DNA of 64,000 nt from Ancylostoma caninum (Eukaryota; Nematoda; Chromadorea; Rhabditida; Ancylostomatidae). The stretch covers positions 1,464,001 through 1,528,000 of the forward strand of contig JBAJFG010000047.1 of NCBI GenBank assembly GCA_037903475.1, given 5' to 3'. The notes below the pieces were generated by a model. That model was given only the letters and a program-made list of their open reading frames with translations. It searched no databases and had not been told where the DNA came from. Positions within the stretch are counted from its first letter, which is position 1. Every line of letters starts with the position of its first letter. Shown in pieces: positions 49,781 through 61,273 of this stretch. The translations under genes and the position numbers were made by a program.

Positions 49781-50423
49781 ATGGCTATAGTCTGTTTCGC
49801 CAGCGATGATAGTTGAGTACTCGTGCGCAGTTTCTGTTTTTCTCTGCACCTTCTCTAATATCTGCGCACTTTCCCACCCTCTTCTTCTCTGCGGCTTCCC
49901 AACTATCTTCCTTCGTGGAACAGACTACAGCAACACCTGCGTCCGGCATTGCTATTCACTACTTAGATTTACCCTTTCTGGTGCAGATCCCACTTCTGGT
50001 TTTTAGGACCCCCCCCCCCCCATCATCTTGCTCTGCATTGATTCCTGCGATCATTCCATACATCCTTACACTATCTTTAACCATAAAATGATTTACATCA
50101 CAGCGTTTTTTTAAATGAATTTGATTCCCTTCTCTACGCCAGATTATTGACTAGAAGTTCCCTCATCCCTTTTCTAAATTGAGCTTGTGACATTTACGCT
50201 TTAAAAACAGGCATTAACACATATAACAGTCTCGAAGCTTAGTCACATCCATTAGTGCTATTAATCGCTTGTGGTGCTTAGTCTTCACATTTATAATTGT
50301 TCGTGATTTCCTTCTCCCCTTCATCAAACGACCAGACTCGAACAGTAGCCAGTTCCGTCCGTTCCTGAACTTTTACGAAGAAAAACACCAATTGTGAAAT
50401 TTAGAAATATAACAGAAGGGTGC

Positions 50424-50943
50424 TAGTGATGCTCAGCTGTCACTGAGTGGCGTCACGACAGGGGAATTTACAATCTTACAAAAAAAAATCAACAAAAAGA
50501 GAGCATCTAGCCATAATTTTTCAATAATACCGATTTGCAGAATGATTCACACAGGGGAACTCCATACAAATCGATTTTGGAATTGACTTTAGGATTGAAA
50601 ACTCATTTAGAATCGACTAACGCCTAAGTGCAAATTAGCGATTCTACCAGTACTGCTTCGTGCTCGAACTTTCAATTTTTATACAAGTTATGCAATTCCT
50701 AACGTTCATCTGTTATTAACCTAGCACGCCTATATACGTAATAAATAAATAAATAAATAAATAAATAAGTTGTAAAGTTAAAAAATAATGGAAGTATGGG
50801 AATGATGCTGAGCTGCAGCTGAATGTTGCGGGAAATCCAGTTCTACAAAAAAAATCAACGAAAAAGAACACATGTCCTAATTTTTTTTTTTTTAGTAGTG
50901 GCAGTTTGCAGAATGATTCATATAGGGGAATTCCACAAAAATC
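50424..50943 (+). repeat. Diverged direct repeat pair of about 150 bp
   Basis: The segments 50424-50575 and 50799-50943 share an ordered series of blocks: GATGCT[C/G]AGCTG, AAAAAAAATCAAC[A/G]AAAA, GTTTGCAGAATGATTCA and AGGGGAA[C/T]TCCA. The intervening sequence contains the (AAAT)n run. They are probably two copies of an uncharacterised dispersed repeat. Confidence 0.6.
50741..50769 (+). repeat. (AAAT)n microsatellite
   Basis: About seven AAAT tetranucleotide units. Confidence 0.95.
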
Positions 50944-50969
50944 GCCCTCTATAAGATAGAATAGTACAG

Positions 50970-52597
50970 AAAACTTAGCTAAAGAGTCAACCACGTCAAG
51001 AAAGACCGACTTTGGGCATTTTTTCCCAATAGAAATTACCCGTTCTCGGTCAACTCGCACATTTCCTGCAATCGACCGTATAAAAACTAGTCAACAATAG
51101 GGACTAGAACTGCGGTCTGACTGAGACCGTTTCCCCAAAAATCACACTTTCCTCAACCCCACAGCAAAACTGGAATTTGAGTGGCGAAACCGGATTTGGA
51201 GACACTCGGCTTGTCCCTTATTATCTCCACAGCCAACTCTTCCCTCCTCTCTTTCCTTCTTAAAGATCATTCCTTATTTCTAGCACATTTTTGGTGCAAT
51301 TTTATTATAATTTTTGCATCTATATTGTGTTTTTATTATTTTTATTATGATTCGTAGTTTACCTCTTGCCAAGTAAATATCACTTCTTCCTAGATTTTTG
51401 AGAAGACGGGTGGAAGTAAAGGGCTTTGTTCGCTCCTCTTTCACCCATTCGGAGCCACCAACAAGTTGAACTTGTACCCCTTTTTTCTCGCCCAGGTACA
51501 AGCCAACCATGCGTACCCCCTGGAGAACTTCCAGACCGCCCATGCGCCCATTTCCAGTCACCTGGCAACAGTGCATGCTCGCATTTTGCCACGTCACATT
51601 AAGCCAACATGGAAATTCTCAAAAAAGCCCCTAGATAAACACCGATGACACGACACGCCATGACTCATCATCAGCCAATAAAATCGTGCCAGAAGTGCAG
51701 CTTTTTCGAGAAAACACAGAATATTCAATATTTTACATATGAAGCCATGGAAGAGACGGAGCAGCATGAAAAATTCCGTGGTGAGAACGTGCAGATGAAC
51801 GGGGCGGCGAGTACGGGAGCATACTGCGACGCTGTCGATTCGTATTGCGAAACCCACTTAAAACCGCCCCAAACGCATGTATAACCAAGATAATTGCCTC
51901 TACTTGAGGTTCAAGTGCATAATAAAGGTTGTCTCCTAGGTTAGTAGAAAAACAACGTATTTGTTTCGCGCCGGCCTCTTTCTCCGTTTTTGAGCCGAAC
52001 CAAGAGAATGTGTCCGCTTCCTTTGTCTGAGTTAGCGAATTTTGAAGAAAATTCTACCTCGCAGACCCTATCATTTTTTTGGCATTTCCCCGAGCAAATA
52101 ACCAACTATATCCTCTCATACAGATAACCCAACATAATGTAACTCTACACCGGCGATTTCCGCCTAGACTTTGGAGAGAAATGTGGGAAATGCGTCCGGA
52201 AAATAAGTGGAATTCAGCCGAGATCATAGAGTGGAGTGAGGCTTGCTATTACCGATGGGACCCTCCCCGCTCTTTCTTGGCAATTGGGGACCCCGCCAAA
52301 AAAAGACATCACAACACGCAAAAGAGAAGCAGCTAATAGAAAAAATTCTAAATTTGACTGAGAAATGAATATTTAGAGAATATTTGTCGTGAAATTCTTC
52401 CGTTGTGAAGTCTTTGATGGTGTTTTCTTTGCCTTCCTTATCAGTATGTGATGAGAGCTTCTTTGTATTTTACTCCAGTGAGCTTTTGGAACCTAGCGCC
52501 TTCTCTTGGGCGAAGTTGCCAGTCGTTCGCAACCAGGAAAGAAAAATGTAGTGGAAACCACTAGGATTTAGAAAAAAAGCATAGACGAGATGTTGCT
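50970..52597. other. Gene-free stretch
   Basis: Short overlapping frames at 51280-51884 on both strands show no known motif or paired splice sites. No gene was recognised. Confidence 0.4.
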
Positions 52598-52701
52598 CCG
52601 AATGCATAATAGGGATTACCTATAGTAAACGTGTTGACGCCTGTATCAACAATGAGTAAGTTAGCGCGTTTATCCTGGGTAATACCAATGATGCATGCGG
52701 C
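52598..52701. mobile_element. Palindromic MITE family A, copy 8
   Basis: The left end GAATGCATAATAGGGATTAC and ACGTGTTGACGCC pair with CGTTTATCCTGGGTAATACC and AATGATGCATGCGGC on the right. Confidence 0.78.
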
Positions 52702-53392
52702 ATCTGACGATCGAAAATGTGCCAACTATGCGGAATAGAGCCTTAACCTATTCAAGGACCTGAGCTATCCCATGAAATGCAACATCTGCGTACACATTTT
52801 CCAGAATTTACTCAGAAAGAACTGGTCTAGAACCATCAAAGATTAATTAATCCGAACTCCTTCACATAAACCCTAGCCTCCAGAAATTTCATTTTCTTTT
52901 CCTTCGTTATTTTTGTTTTGTTTTCAACTCGCAATGCTTGCTTCGTTTCGCTGCATTTTATTTTTATTTGTCGACGTTTTTATCATGCATCGCCGTAAAA
53001 AAGTAATGAGCACATCCATATGCCTTTGAATCTACAAAAAAAAAAACACATTAGGTTCGTTGCTGAATTTGAAAATGACGGCTTTTGACGATTTTGATTC
53101 TGAGGAACATGCATTTACAATGTCATATGATTAATAGAAAAGCCTGAAGCTATTTGGGGGGAGGGGGGGGGGGGGGAATTTCCATTAACAACCTACTAAA
53201 ATTCCGCCAAGGAAGGGCTAGTCTTTCTATCTTTTAAGTATCTTTTAGGCAGATAATGTTTTATAGGAATAATAGCCAGCTGGACAGTTATGTGTAGTCA
53301 ATCCAGTGGAAAGAGAAACATCCCGTGATGTTTCAGCAATGGGAGTTTGAACCTCAAATTAATTTTTTAGTAACGTTATGAACTTAAGAGTA

Positions 53393-53932
53393 ATGGGTTG
53401 GGCAATAAGTTAGTGCAGTTTTTCGGGGGCACTAGGATGTTTTTTGCGAAGTGAATTATTTGAACTAAGATGTTGCTGAGCTGAAACATTCTCAGTGGTT
53501 CTTCTTTACATCTTGAGCAAAACCTAGCGGATAGAAGTTTCTCGTTCCTAAAACTCTATTTCCAGGGAAGGGACATCCTCCAGCCTAAAATTAACCTGTC
53601 TGAGGAGAGAATCCATTTCTTCACCGTCCTTCCAAGAGTATTTCCTTTTCTTTAGATATCGTTGATATATTATGTTGCCTGCTGAGCTGCATCCGCTCCA
53701 CGATAGAAGTGAAACAGTAGGTGTTGTCGGAACTTTTCATCCTAGTTGAACTGGAGCTTCACATCTCAGGCGATAGAAAATGAAGTGTAGCGAGAATTGA
53801 GGAAATGGGTTAGGATGTCTTTAAAGAGTAAGCGAAGAGCTACAAAATGGTTACCGATACGCAATCGAACAAAGTTTGATTACAGGAAAAACACCAACAT
53901 GAAAAAACCGCAGGAACTTAATGCCCAACCCT
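53393..53932. mobile_element. Mariner-derived MITE
   Basis: The left end ATGGGTTGGGCAATAAGTTA and the inverted right end TAGGGTTGGGCATTAAGTTC are flanked by TA. The terminus and about 200 bp of right-hand interior (53730-53930) resemble the right part of the mariner at 22883-24902, so this is a shortened, decayed relative. No intact frame is present. Confidence 0.75.
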
Positions 53933-54700
53933 ATAGTTTTTCAGTAACGTTGTTTCTGAAGGTCTGGTGGCCCTGATCACCAAATTAGCAGAGGCCCCCA
54001 GTTTTTCTTCCTACGCGCACCATTTCCTTCAACTTCCCCTCTTTTTTCTTGATTTTCCATTGATGCACCACGCACGCTGAACACAAAGCACCACTTCACT
54101 TCTGTGGCAAACCACAAAATCGCTCTGTTTACTGCAATAGCAGCGATAAGATTGGCCTAATTCTTTTCTATTAAAAAAATATGAACGTGAGAAGGTAGTT
54201 ATTTTGTCTGGTTCTGAATTAATGTTCACATCGAAAATGGTGATTTCCGGCTATTACGATCATTTTCAAGGAAATCCCCATCGAGGTTCTGCCCGAGAAA
54301 CCGCCATTTTTATAGGAAAACTTTGCAATGATGAACATTTGGGAAGTAGAAGGAGTACATGATATAGCAGAAACAGCAGCAAACCTCCACAAAGCGCCGC
54401 AGCAGAAGTGTGCCGTCGTCAGAAAGTCGATTTCAGGCTGAATTCCGCTGCGCCTCGAGCTCATCGAGCGCCGCAAATGACTGGCGGGCAGCCAGTGCAG
54501 CCAGCAAACTGGTAACGCATAATTCGACTCATGCAACGCCTGATCAAATAAGCTCCCATTAAACAGACGACTTTCGAAATATTGATCTAATCTCAGGAAT
54601 GGAACCGCCGCACGCCATTTCCGATGTTTCCGATTCATTTGTCAATTTTTAGACCGGCTAAGTGCAACTAGTACGAGAACTGGTATACATAACCCACAAA

Positions 54701-55242
54701 TTCCACATTAGCGGCCCGAAAATTTTCAAAAAAAATTGCGCCGAAACTTTATATAGGGAGGTTATTTGAGGTACGAATATCGTATTTATTTTGTACCGTA
54801 ACCCCACTTTTGTAGAGTTACGGTAGGTGCACCGTAGATACGGTATCCCATAGAATCATCTCAAATTTTTCGTAGAGAGGTTAGGTTGTTTTAGGAGCTG
54901 ATCAAGAATATCAAAATTATTTTGCGTGATACCTTCATTTTCTACCCAAAATCGGCATTTTCTTCGAATTTATCACCGTATACCTACCCTGTCCCCGCGA
55001 AAATGGGGTTACGGTACAAAACGGATACGATATTCGTGTTCAGCATCTCAAACAACCTCCTTGTGCAAGATTTGAGCGAATTCCATGAGGCACCTCATCT
55101 GCAGTAACTCCACCGTAATCCTACAAAAATGGGGTTACATTACAAAATGAATACGATATTCGTAATCAGCACCTCAAATAACCTCCCTATATAAAGTTTC
55201 GGAGCAAATTTTTTTGAAAATTTTGGGACTCCTAGTGTGGAA
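54701..55242. mobile_element. MITE with about 110-bp inverted termini
   Basis: The left terminus (TTCCACATTAGCGGCCCGAA, AAACTTTATATAGGGAGGTT, ACGAATATCGTATTTATTTT) is mirrored at 55130-55242. A third internal copy of the AATGGGGTTACGGTAC / ATACGATATTCG block occurs at about 55003-55065, so the interior has been partly duplicated. No coding was recognised. Confidence 0.82.
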
Positions 55243-55344
55243 TAGTGCCCACAAATTTTTAACCTCTACCTCAAATTACCTCAAATTCGTTTGTTTTATG
55301 CATGCAGCCTGCGGGGTTAGTCAATCGTTACTGAATACCTAAAA

Positions 55345-55400
55345 ACGAGACCGCGCCGCATTACCTACGCGGCGCGGCAGACCAGCTGTGCGCTCGTTGC
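55345..55400. repeat. GC-rich dispersed repeat family C, partial copy
   Basis: ACCGCGCCGCATTACC and ACGCGGCGCGGCAGACCAGC match the family C core. Confidence 0.5.
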
Positions 55401-57039
55401 CGGGATTGCCGCCTTTGGTACCTATTTTATACATCTAATTTCTTGTGTGATCATTCTCACATACGTATAAATTGTTGTATATGAAAACTTTTGAAAAACC
55501 AACAAGAAATGGGCCCCTAGGTTTTTTGGAGAGAGACGCACGAAATCAAGGTTAAAGGCAGCACTCACGAAAATTGTCACTTCTGAAATGAGTCGCTTAC
55601 ATGTAGCAGGCCGCTGGACTATCGCAACAGTAAATTGGACACCGTGGCCGGTCGCCTACCTGCGAAGACACTGCCGTGGACACATCTTCCGACCTAGTCA
55701 AAAGGGTTTCGTCGCGCCAGCTAACGCCGTCGACGGGGTGTGCGCATGAGATTTAGCGGAGGCTGGTTTATGGAATTCCTACCATTTGCGGGGTTTCGTG
55801 GCGGGACCCATCACGGAGCACTCGTCCGCGCTGTGGACACATGGAATACCGCCATCATTTTTTATGTTGTTCGCGTGTTTCAGGCTATTTCATCGTTGTC
55901 GATGAGTTCTTCATCCCTAAAAACCCCGATATACCGCGAAATCTTCAACCAAAAAATTCCCGTGAGTGCTGCCTTTAAACAATCTGGTCACTTCCACCGT
56001 TAAGAATAGGTGAAGAGACACTAGAGAGAAAAAGAAAACGAAAGCACGAGAGTATGGGGTAATCGGAGAGGCTGGCGAGGAAGGCTGATAATAGGCACAA
56101 ATATTCGACCACTGTTGTTTTTGGTGACAGATTGTAATAGCAGTAAGATATGTGTGAGATTGAAGATCTGGAAGATCAAAAGAGTACGAGTGAAGGAAGA
56201 CTAGGGGTGAGGTAGAACTTGAAATTACCCCTTCGTAGTAAGTTTTAGCCAAAAAAAATTTCGATGTTTTTGAGTCCGTAAAAGTGGAATGTTGCGGAAA
56301 ATGAAGATAATTTCTTTCTTTTTTCTCACTTGAACCTTTTATAGTATATACACAACAGTGAAACAGCATACTATAACTTTGAAAAAGTACATGCAGATAG
56401 GAACTCCTCAAAAATCACGACTTCAAGGGGTCTGAAAATAGAGAGCGGTCACCCTCCTCACCATGGCAAACGAACACTGGAGCTGACCAAGACAAACAGT
56501 TTCAGTTATCGCAATTCAATCAGCGAGACCACATTGAAATGGAATGCCAAGACGGTGTCAGTATGACTCAGAGCAAGTATACAACAGAATGAGTATTAAC
56601 CCAACAAAAAATTACAGAAAAATACGAATAGAGACGAGGTCTTACAGTACATCCTTTACCAAATCATTGCAGGTTTAAAGGTATTTAATGCGCTGCACCT
56701 TTGTGAAACACTAAAATGAGTGGAAAAGAGACACAATGAGTCATCTGAGAGATGTAGAGAAGAAATCAGAGTCTAATGTGAGACCTAACCAGTCTTAGTG
56801 GGTAGGTTGGCCTCCAAAACGACTCCTCAAAACTGGCGCGAACGAACCACCCGTCGATTAAAAACACCTGTCTTTCCCATTATATCCCGAATCGATGCTC
56901 TTCCATCAAATCAAACATTGCGTCAAGTTTCCAGAAGGCATGATTGTTTGATATGCGAGATTTTCACAACATTAGTTTCGCTATAAAATACTGAGAATGC
57001 CAAAAAGTGACCATCAAAGAGTTGAAACTCTAAAAAACT
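55401..57039. other. Gene-free stretch
   Basis: A mildly GC-richer patch lies at 55560-55850. The 164-codon minus-strand frame at 55917-56411 is Ser/Phe/Tyr-rich without a recognisable domain. No gene was recognised. Confidence 0.4.
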
Positions 57040-57198
57040 ATGAATTCCAACCACTTTTCGGCTAGTTCTGCCCCAAATTTTCGAGGTCAAATGACTTCTC
57101 ATGCTTAGATGCGCGAAAAAAATTTCATTTTTTTGCCTAAACTTTCAATTTTCAAAGACTTTGCTGCAGAACTAGCCGAATAGTCCCGAATTCCATGT
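57040..57198. repeat. Short foldback in gene-free DNA
   Basis: GAATTCCAACCACTTTTCGG then CTAGTTCTGC is mirrored as GCAGAACTAGCCGAATAGTC then CCGAATTCC about 100 bp later. The arms are about 30 bp with several mismatches. Confidence 0.6.
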
Positions 57199-57783
57199 TC
57201 GTCTCCAATAAGATATCTTATGATTGAAGCTCCGTATGGAGGAAAATATTGCGATGAGCTGTAGAAAGGTAAAAAATCTTTTTTTTTTCTCCATGAAGAT
57301 TCAAATTCGAGCGCAGGGCGTGTGTCGGCTGCAGTCACGTCCTACACCATTTAGCGCGCGTCTGATCGATGACCAACCGGTCCACTCCGAATCATAGTTC
57401 ATTTTTAACATTTTGCAATTTTCTCCATATTTTTTTCCTTCGCTTACAAAGTATCAACCAGTGCGACTGCCATTCCTAGTGAAGAACTTGGTTCTGAGTT
57501 TTATTTGCGGTTTATTGACGTCTTTTCAACCTTTAACACATTTCCATATTTGGCGTTATTGAAAAAGCATATTTTCTTTATAGGTATACCATTTGTCATC
57601 ACCATTCTCACAGTACTCATTTTGGTGGCTTTTACTCGTGTTTTTTTTTGTTTGCTTCCAAGTTTCAACCTCTTTATTTGATACACTATGAACTCTGATG
57701 TTCCATTTTAATATCAGCTGTTTCCCTTGTACCGTCTGTCTCGTATGTTATTGCTAAGACTGTTGTTCTGATGGATACATACG

Positions 57784-57801
57784 TATAAATTTCTTGTACA
57801 G
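57784..57801 (+). other. Probable trans-splice acceptor of the INO80-like gene
   Basis: The sequence TATAAATTTCTTGTACAG ends directly before the ATG of the INO80-like gene. In nematodes an acceptor abutting the first ATG usually receives a spliced leader. A cis-spliced upstream non-coding exon is the alternative. Confidence 0.55.
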
Positions 57802-60701
57802 ATGGTGAAAGCTATGTCGCAGCCAGGGGCTTACGATTACGCGCCGTCATCGTCGTCCTCGTCATCATGCACAGGAATCGTCGCTAGGACGCACGATAAA
57901 CGGTATATTTGACGTTGTCACATAACTTCTTTTCATTATACCTCTCGTTATTTTCTGTTCTTATGAATTGTGGTGACGTTATTAAACAAGAACGGGGCTC
58001 AAATTTAATGCTGACACCGATTTCGTCAGCCCTAACGCTTCTGTTGAACGGCTTCTTTTTTGAATGCTTGCTAACCTCTTGCAATAAATGTCTATTCTTT
58101 CTGACATCGTGTCTCCCCAATGAAATTTTTAGTGCTGTCATTCATGCGATTTTAGTTGACACAAACTCTGATCGATAGGAGAGGCTCGGAATGGATTGTA
58201 AAAACCAAACCGCATAATTTTGGCACTTACGGGCGATGGGACCCACATGAACCCACAGCATAGCGCGATCTCCACTTTCTGAGAGGACAGAAATGCTTTT
58301 CGCTCATAATTTGTGAGCGTGACCTGCTACGATCATAAATTTTTACTTTTGTTGGTCCCAGGAATTTATGGTGTAGATTTGGGCTGCCATATTTCGTTCG
58401 ATTACGAGGGTTGTGCATAAGGAGCATCCCGCGGAAACAGGGAAAAGTGGAGAATTTGTATAACAGTTTGATACAAATCCTTTGATCTGTTAGCTTGTTC
58501 AAAAATTTCCACTGGCAATTTTCTTGAGAACGCCCTGTTATGGAGAAAGACGAGAGGGTTCTGCCATAGTCATCGAACCTAGCATCTCAGAATCGCGGAA
58601 CTTTCGTAACCCACGTCACACCCATTCAATGAGCGATGAATGTTCTCTCATTAGGGGTGCAAGAACTTTTTTAAACAACCCAATGTTAAGGAACGAATTA
58701 TCCTACGACATTAATAACATGCGTTTTGACCTGTATAAGTCAGTGGACCATCTATTTGTTCTATTTACCTCTATTTCTTCTATTTAGTCTAAATTTAAAA
58801 TCTTCAGGTCCTACAGCTTTGATAAGTTCTGTGAAAATGTTGATAGCTTCAGTTTCATCATTTCAAACGCAATTTTCCGTTCACAGAGATGTAGCTGCTT
58901 TGTCTGCTCGTGTACAAAAGATGGAACGTGCATTGGATCTCTCCAAGTACATAGCTCAAGTCGAAAAGCTCCTCGCCCAACCTATCAAGTGGGTTATCTT
59001 TCCTCTAGTCATTGTTGAGAAGTGCTCTGGCTCCCATCGCTTCCATAGCTAACTTGGCTTTTATTCATGATGTTTTCTTTTCTCTTCCCACTTATCATTT
59101 TCCTTAACGCCATCCTATTTCTTCCGCATTCCACCTCAATTACGTCACAGCTGTTGGGGTGTTATCTGTCGCTGTCTGCTGCCGTGGTTAGGGCTGAGGG
59201 TGTCTCGACTTCATTGTAGATTCGCTTCATTTGGGAACCCATTTGTGCCCAGTCCATGAAAAATGATTAAAAGCATTTTCGAATTCGAGGACCCTGTGCG
59301 ACTGATATCATGCTAGCGTTCATGGTAGATATCGTCAATTTCCCCCAGTTGATCAGCTGTTTCTCCCTTGGTGTTTCTTTCTTGTTTGCTTTTCTTTTCC
59401 GAATGTTTACCAGTTGGTGGCAGTTGCACATTTACAATCAGTGCTAGACTTGGTATGTTTTTCTCATACCCAGTTTTTATTTATGGACCAGAGGCAAACT
59501 AACTTTGCCTCTGGTCCATAACAAAAAATAGTGCTCTACTCTCCAAGTGTTTCACTCGCTCTCTACCAAATACACAATTCATGGGCTCTAGAAATCCTTC
59601 TCTTTATGAATTTGTACAAGTGTCGCTCAACTGATGACCTTGGAGCGTTTTGAGCCGCTCAGACTGCTGCGGGGTATTTGACCTTGAGCTAAGCGCGAAA
59701 CAATGCAGAAATCCGGCATTTGCTATCATTTTCATTGCGGTTTTCACATCTGACCGCACTACATTCTATCTCTTGCTAACATCATCCCCATTTTCTTTGC
59801 CATTTCACTGAAAACCCTCTCAATTGAGAAGGTATTGCGCATCAGAGTTTGATATTGCCTCTCACAGTTTTTTTTTCAGGATCCCAGGTTCTACTCTAGT
59901 TCATCACCAGGGACGGGGTCCTAATAACAGGAGGCCAAGTATTTTCTCAGCAAAAGGAATTTACCCAACCGAGGAAATAAGGAAGCACAAGGTTAACCTC
60001 TTTCATTCTAGTTTTGGTGTACTCTTCCGTTACTTTTTTGTCGTGATTTGAAGAGCCTATGTATTGCAGCTCTCAAAATTATTCAATTTTCAAAACGTGA
60101 AAGAACGAGAATGGCTGCAGGAAATATTGCTGGAAGAGAGTGATTCAGACGACGATGGTACGTGTTAGTCATTGATTTTTTTCTGGCTAATTCGCTTTTA
60201 CTTCAGTTTTCGGGTAGCTCACGTTGTGATTGAGTTCTGATTTTTTCTGGCCATATCTTATTCCTTTAATTGTACACCCCGTATGAGTTGTGTGCCTGAA
60301 ACGCCTGGTGTGGTTTTTAAGGTGCTGAAGTACATCGAGACATGAGAACTTCAGTGCAGTTTTTTTATAGTTTCCGGAATCAGTCATAATTGAGTGACTG
60401 TTTCACTTCAAAAGATTACAAACGAATTTCAGTATTTTTTATGGGTGGGGATTGAGATTTTCTCATCGATTCTTTGTCTCCAACATTACCTCTTTTAGGC
60501 GAGATGCTGTTCACAGTAAGAGACATCCGTGCCGCAGTGAAGGTGCATCAAATGCGACGAAAACTTCAGAAACGCTACCACAGTGATCGATCGAACAGCC
60601 AATTCACATACTACTCAGCTGGACTACTCAGCAATGACGACCCATTCCCAGATCATCAGTCGATGATCCTGCGGAATTTGACGCAAAATCGTACCGAGTG
60701 A
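57802..60701 (+). CDS. Stand-alone INO80 N-terminal-region-like protein, 5 exons
   Basis: Exons 57802-57902, 58887-58988, 59880-59991, 60070-60157 and 60499-60701 join in phase with GT/AG borders to give 606 nt, i.e. 201 residues plus stop. The protein has a Ser-rich stretch (residues 16-22), then KMERALDLSKYI, resembling the early helix of INO80 (ERALRLDHFL in human, from memory). Residues 106-190 contain REWLQEILL, an acidic SDSDDD run, a basic helix (VKVHQMRRKLQKRY) and FTYYSAGLLSNDDPF. That order and the YYSAGLLS-DPF signature match the N-terminal region of INO80, which organises the metazoan-specific module of the remodelling complex. No HSA, helicase or insertion domain follows; TGA comes soon after, and let-502 begins 570 bp downstream. 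It could be a separated INO80 module, a truncated paralogue, or a conserved nematode small subunit. The ATG lies immediately after a TTGTACAG acceptor, suggesting trans-splicing. The gene structure is well supported; the function is inferred. Confidence 0.82.
59466..59535. repeat. Strong hairpin in intron 2 of the INO80-like gene
   Basis: A perfect 17-bp inverted repeat (TATGGACCAGAGGCAAA, 59482-59498, against 59504-59520) has a five-base loop. It is extended imperfectly by T-rich and A-rich flanks. The loop is short for an animal microRNA precursor, so a tiny foldback insertion is more likely. Confidence 0.75.
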
Positions 60702-61270
60702 TGTCATTTTAAATGTGATCAGGGTGTGATTACGTACAGTGGTGGTTGGAATTCGTAGAAGTACGCGTGTTTCCCTTGCTTCTGATGTGTTAGATAATGT
60801 TTTCTAGTCGGGTTTAATGGCTTCGATACGTAGAACTCTGAAGAAAACTCTAAATCCTATCAAAGCTTGCCTCCATTTGAGGAAAGGGTTGGCGGATTGT
60901 TCTTGAATGCCTTTGAATGTCTCAATCTTGTTCAAAAACTGTAGTCATCTGTGCGCATTTGCTTCAAGATGGGAATCAGATTGTTCTCTAAAGCCGATTT
61001 CCTGCTCCATCGAGAGCGCTTTTCGAAGAATGTGCTTTTTTGGTGTAGAACTCAACCACTACTGTACAATTCTTACGGTTATGTAGAAGTGCTTAGTAGT
61101 TTTGCATATATTATCTTGTGCTGTTACCATTTAATGAAGGCTTGATCTCATTTCTATCGGGTGTTCGTTGTATTTCTGGTTTTAATACCCGTTTTACTTT
61201 TTCTTCAGCTCTATTTTGATGTGTCACTGCTTTCCACTTACATTTTTCTTCTAAACTTGTTTAGTTACAG
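60702..61270 (+). other. Intergenic gap between INO80-like gene and let-502
   Basis: This 569-bp stretch holds the 3' UTR of the INO80-like gene and the 5' region of let-502. I see no canonical AATAAA, no repeat and no convincing exon. It becomes T-rich toward let-502 (61190-61270). Confidence 0.6.
61251..61270 (+). other. Splice or trans-splice acceptor before let-502
   Basis: A T-rich stretch ending TTTAGTTACAG precedes AGC-ATG of let-502 by three bases, which is typical of nematode trans-spliced first exons. The upstream same-strand gene ends 569 bp earlier, and no AATAAA is visible in the gap. The downstream message could therefore derive from a polycistronic transcript, or from its own promoter in the gap. 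Confidence 0.5.
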
Positions 61271-61273
61271 AGC

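Noticed and set aside
55917..56411. 164-codon minus-strand open frame, the longest in the window
   Set aside because: It has no recognisable domain, a biased Ser/Phe/Tyr composition, no paired splice context and no similarity I can name. In AT-rich DNA of this size a frame this long can occur by chance.
59466..59535. microRNA precursor
   Set aside because: The stem is only about 17 perfect pairs with a five-base loop, unlike typical animal pre-miRNAs. A foldback insertion is the simpler reading.
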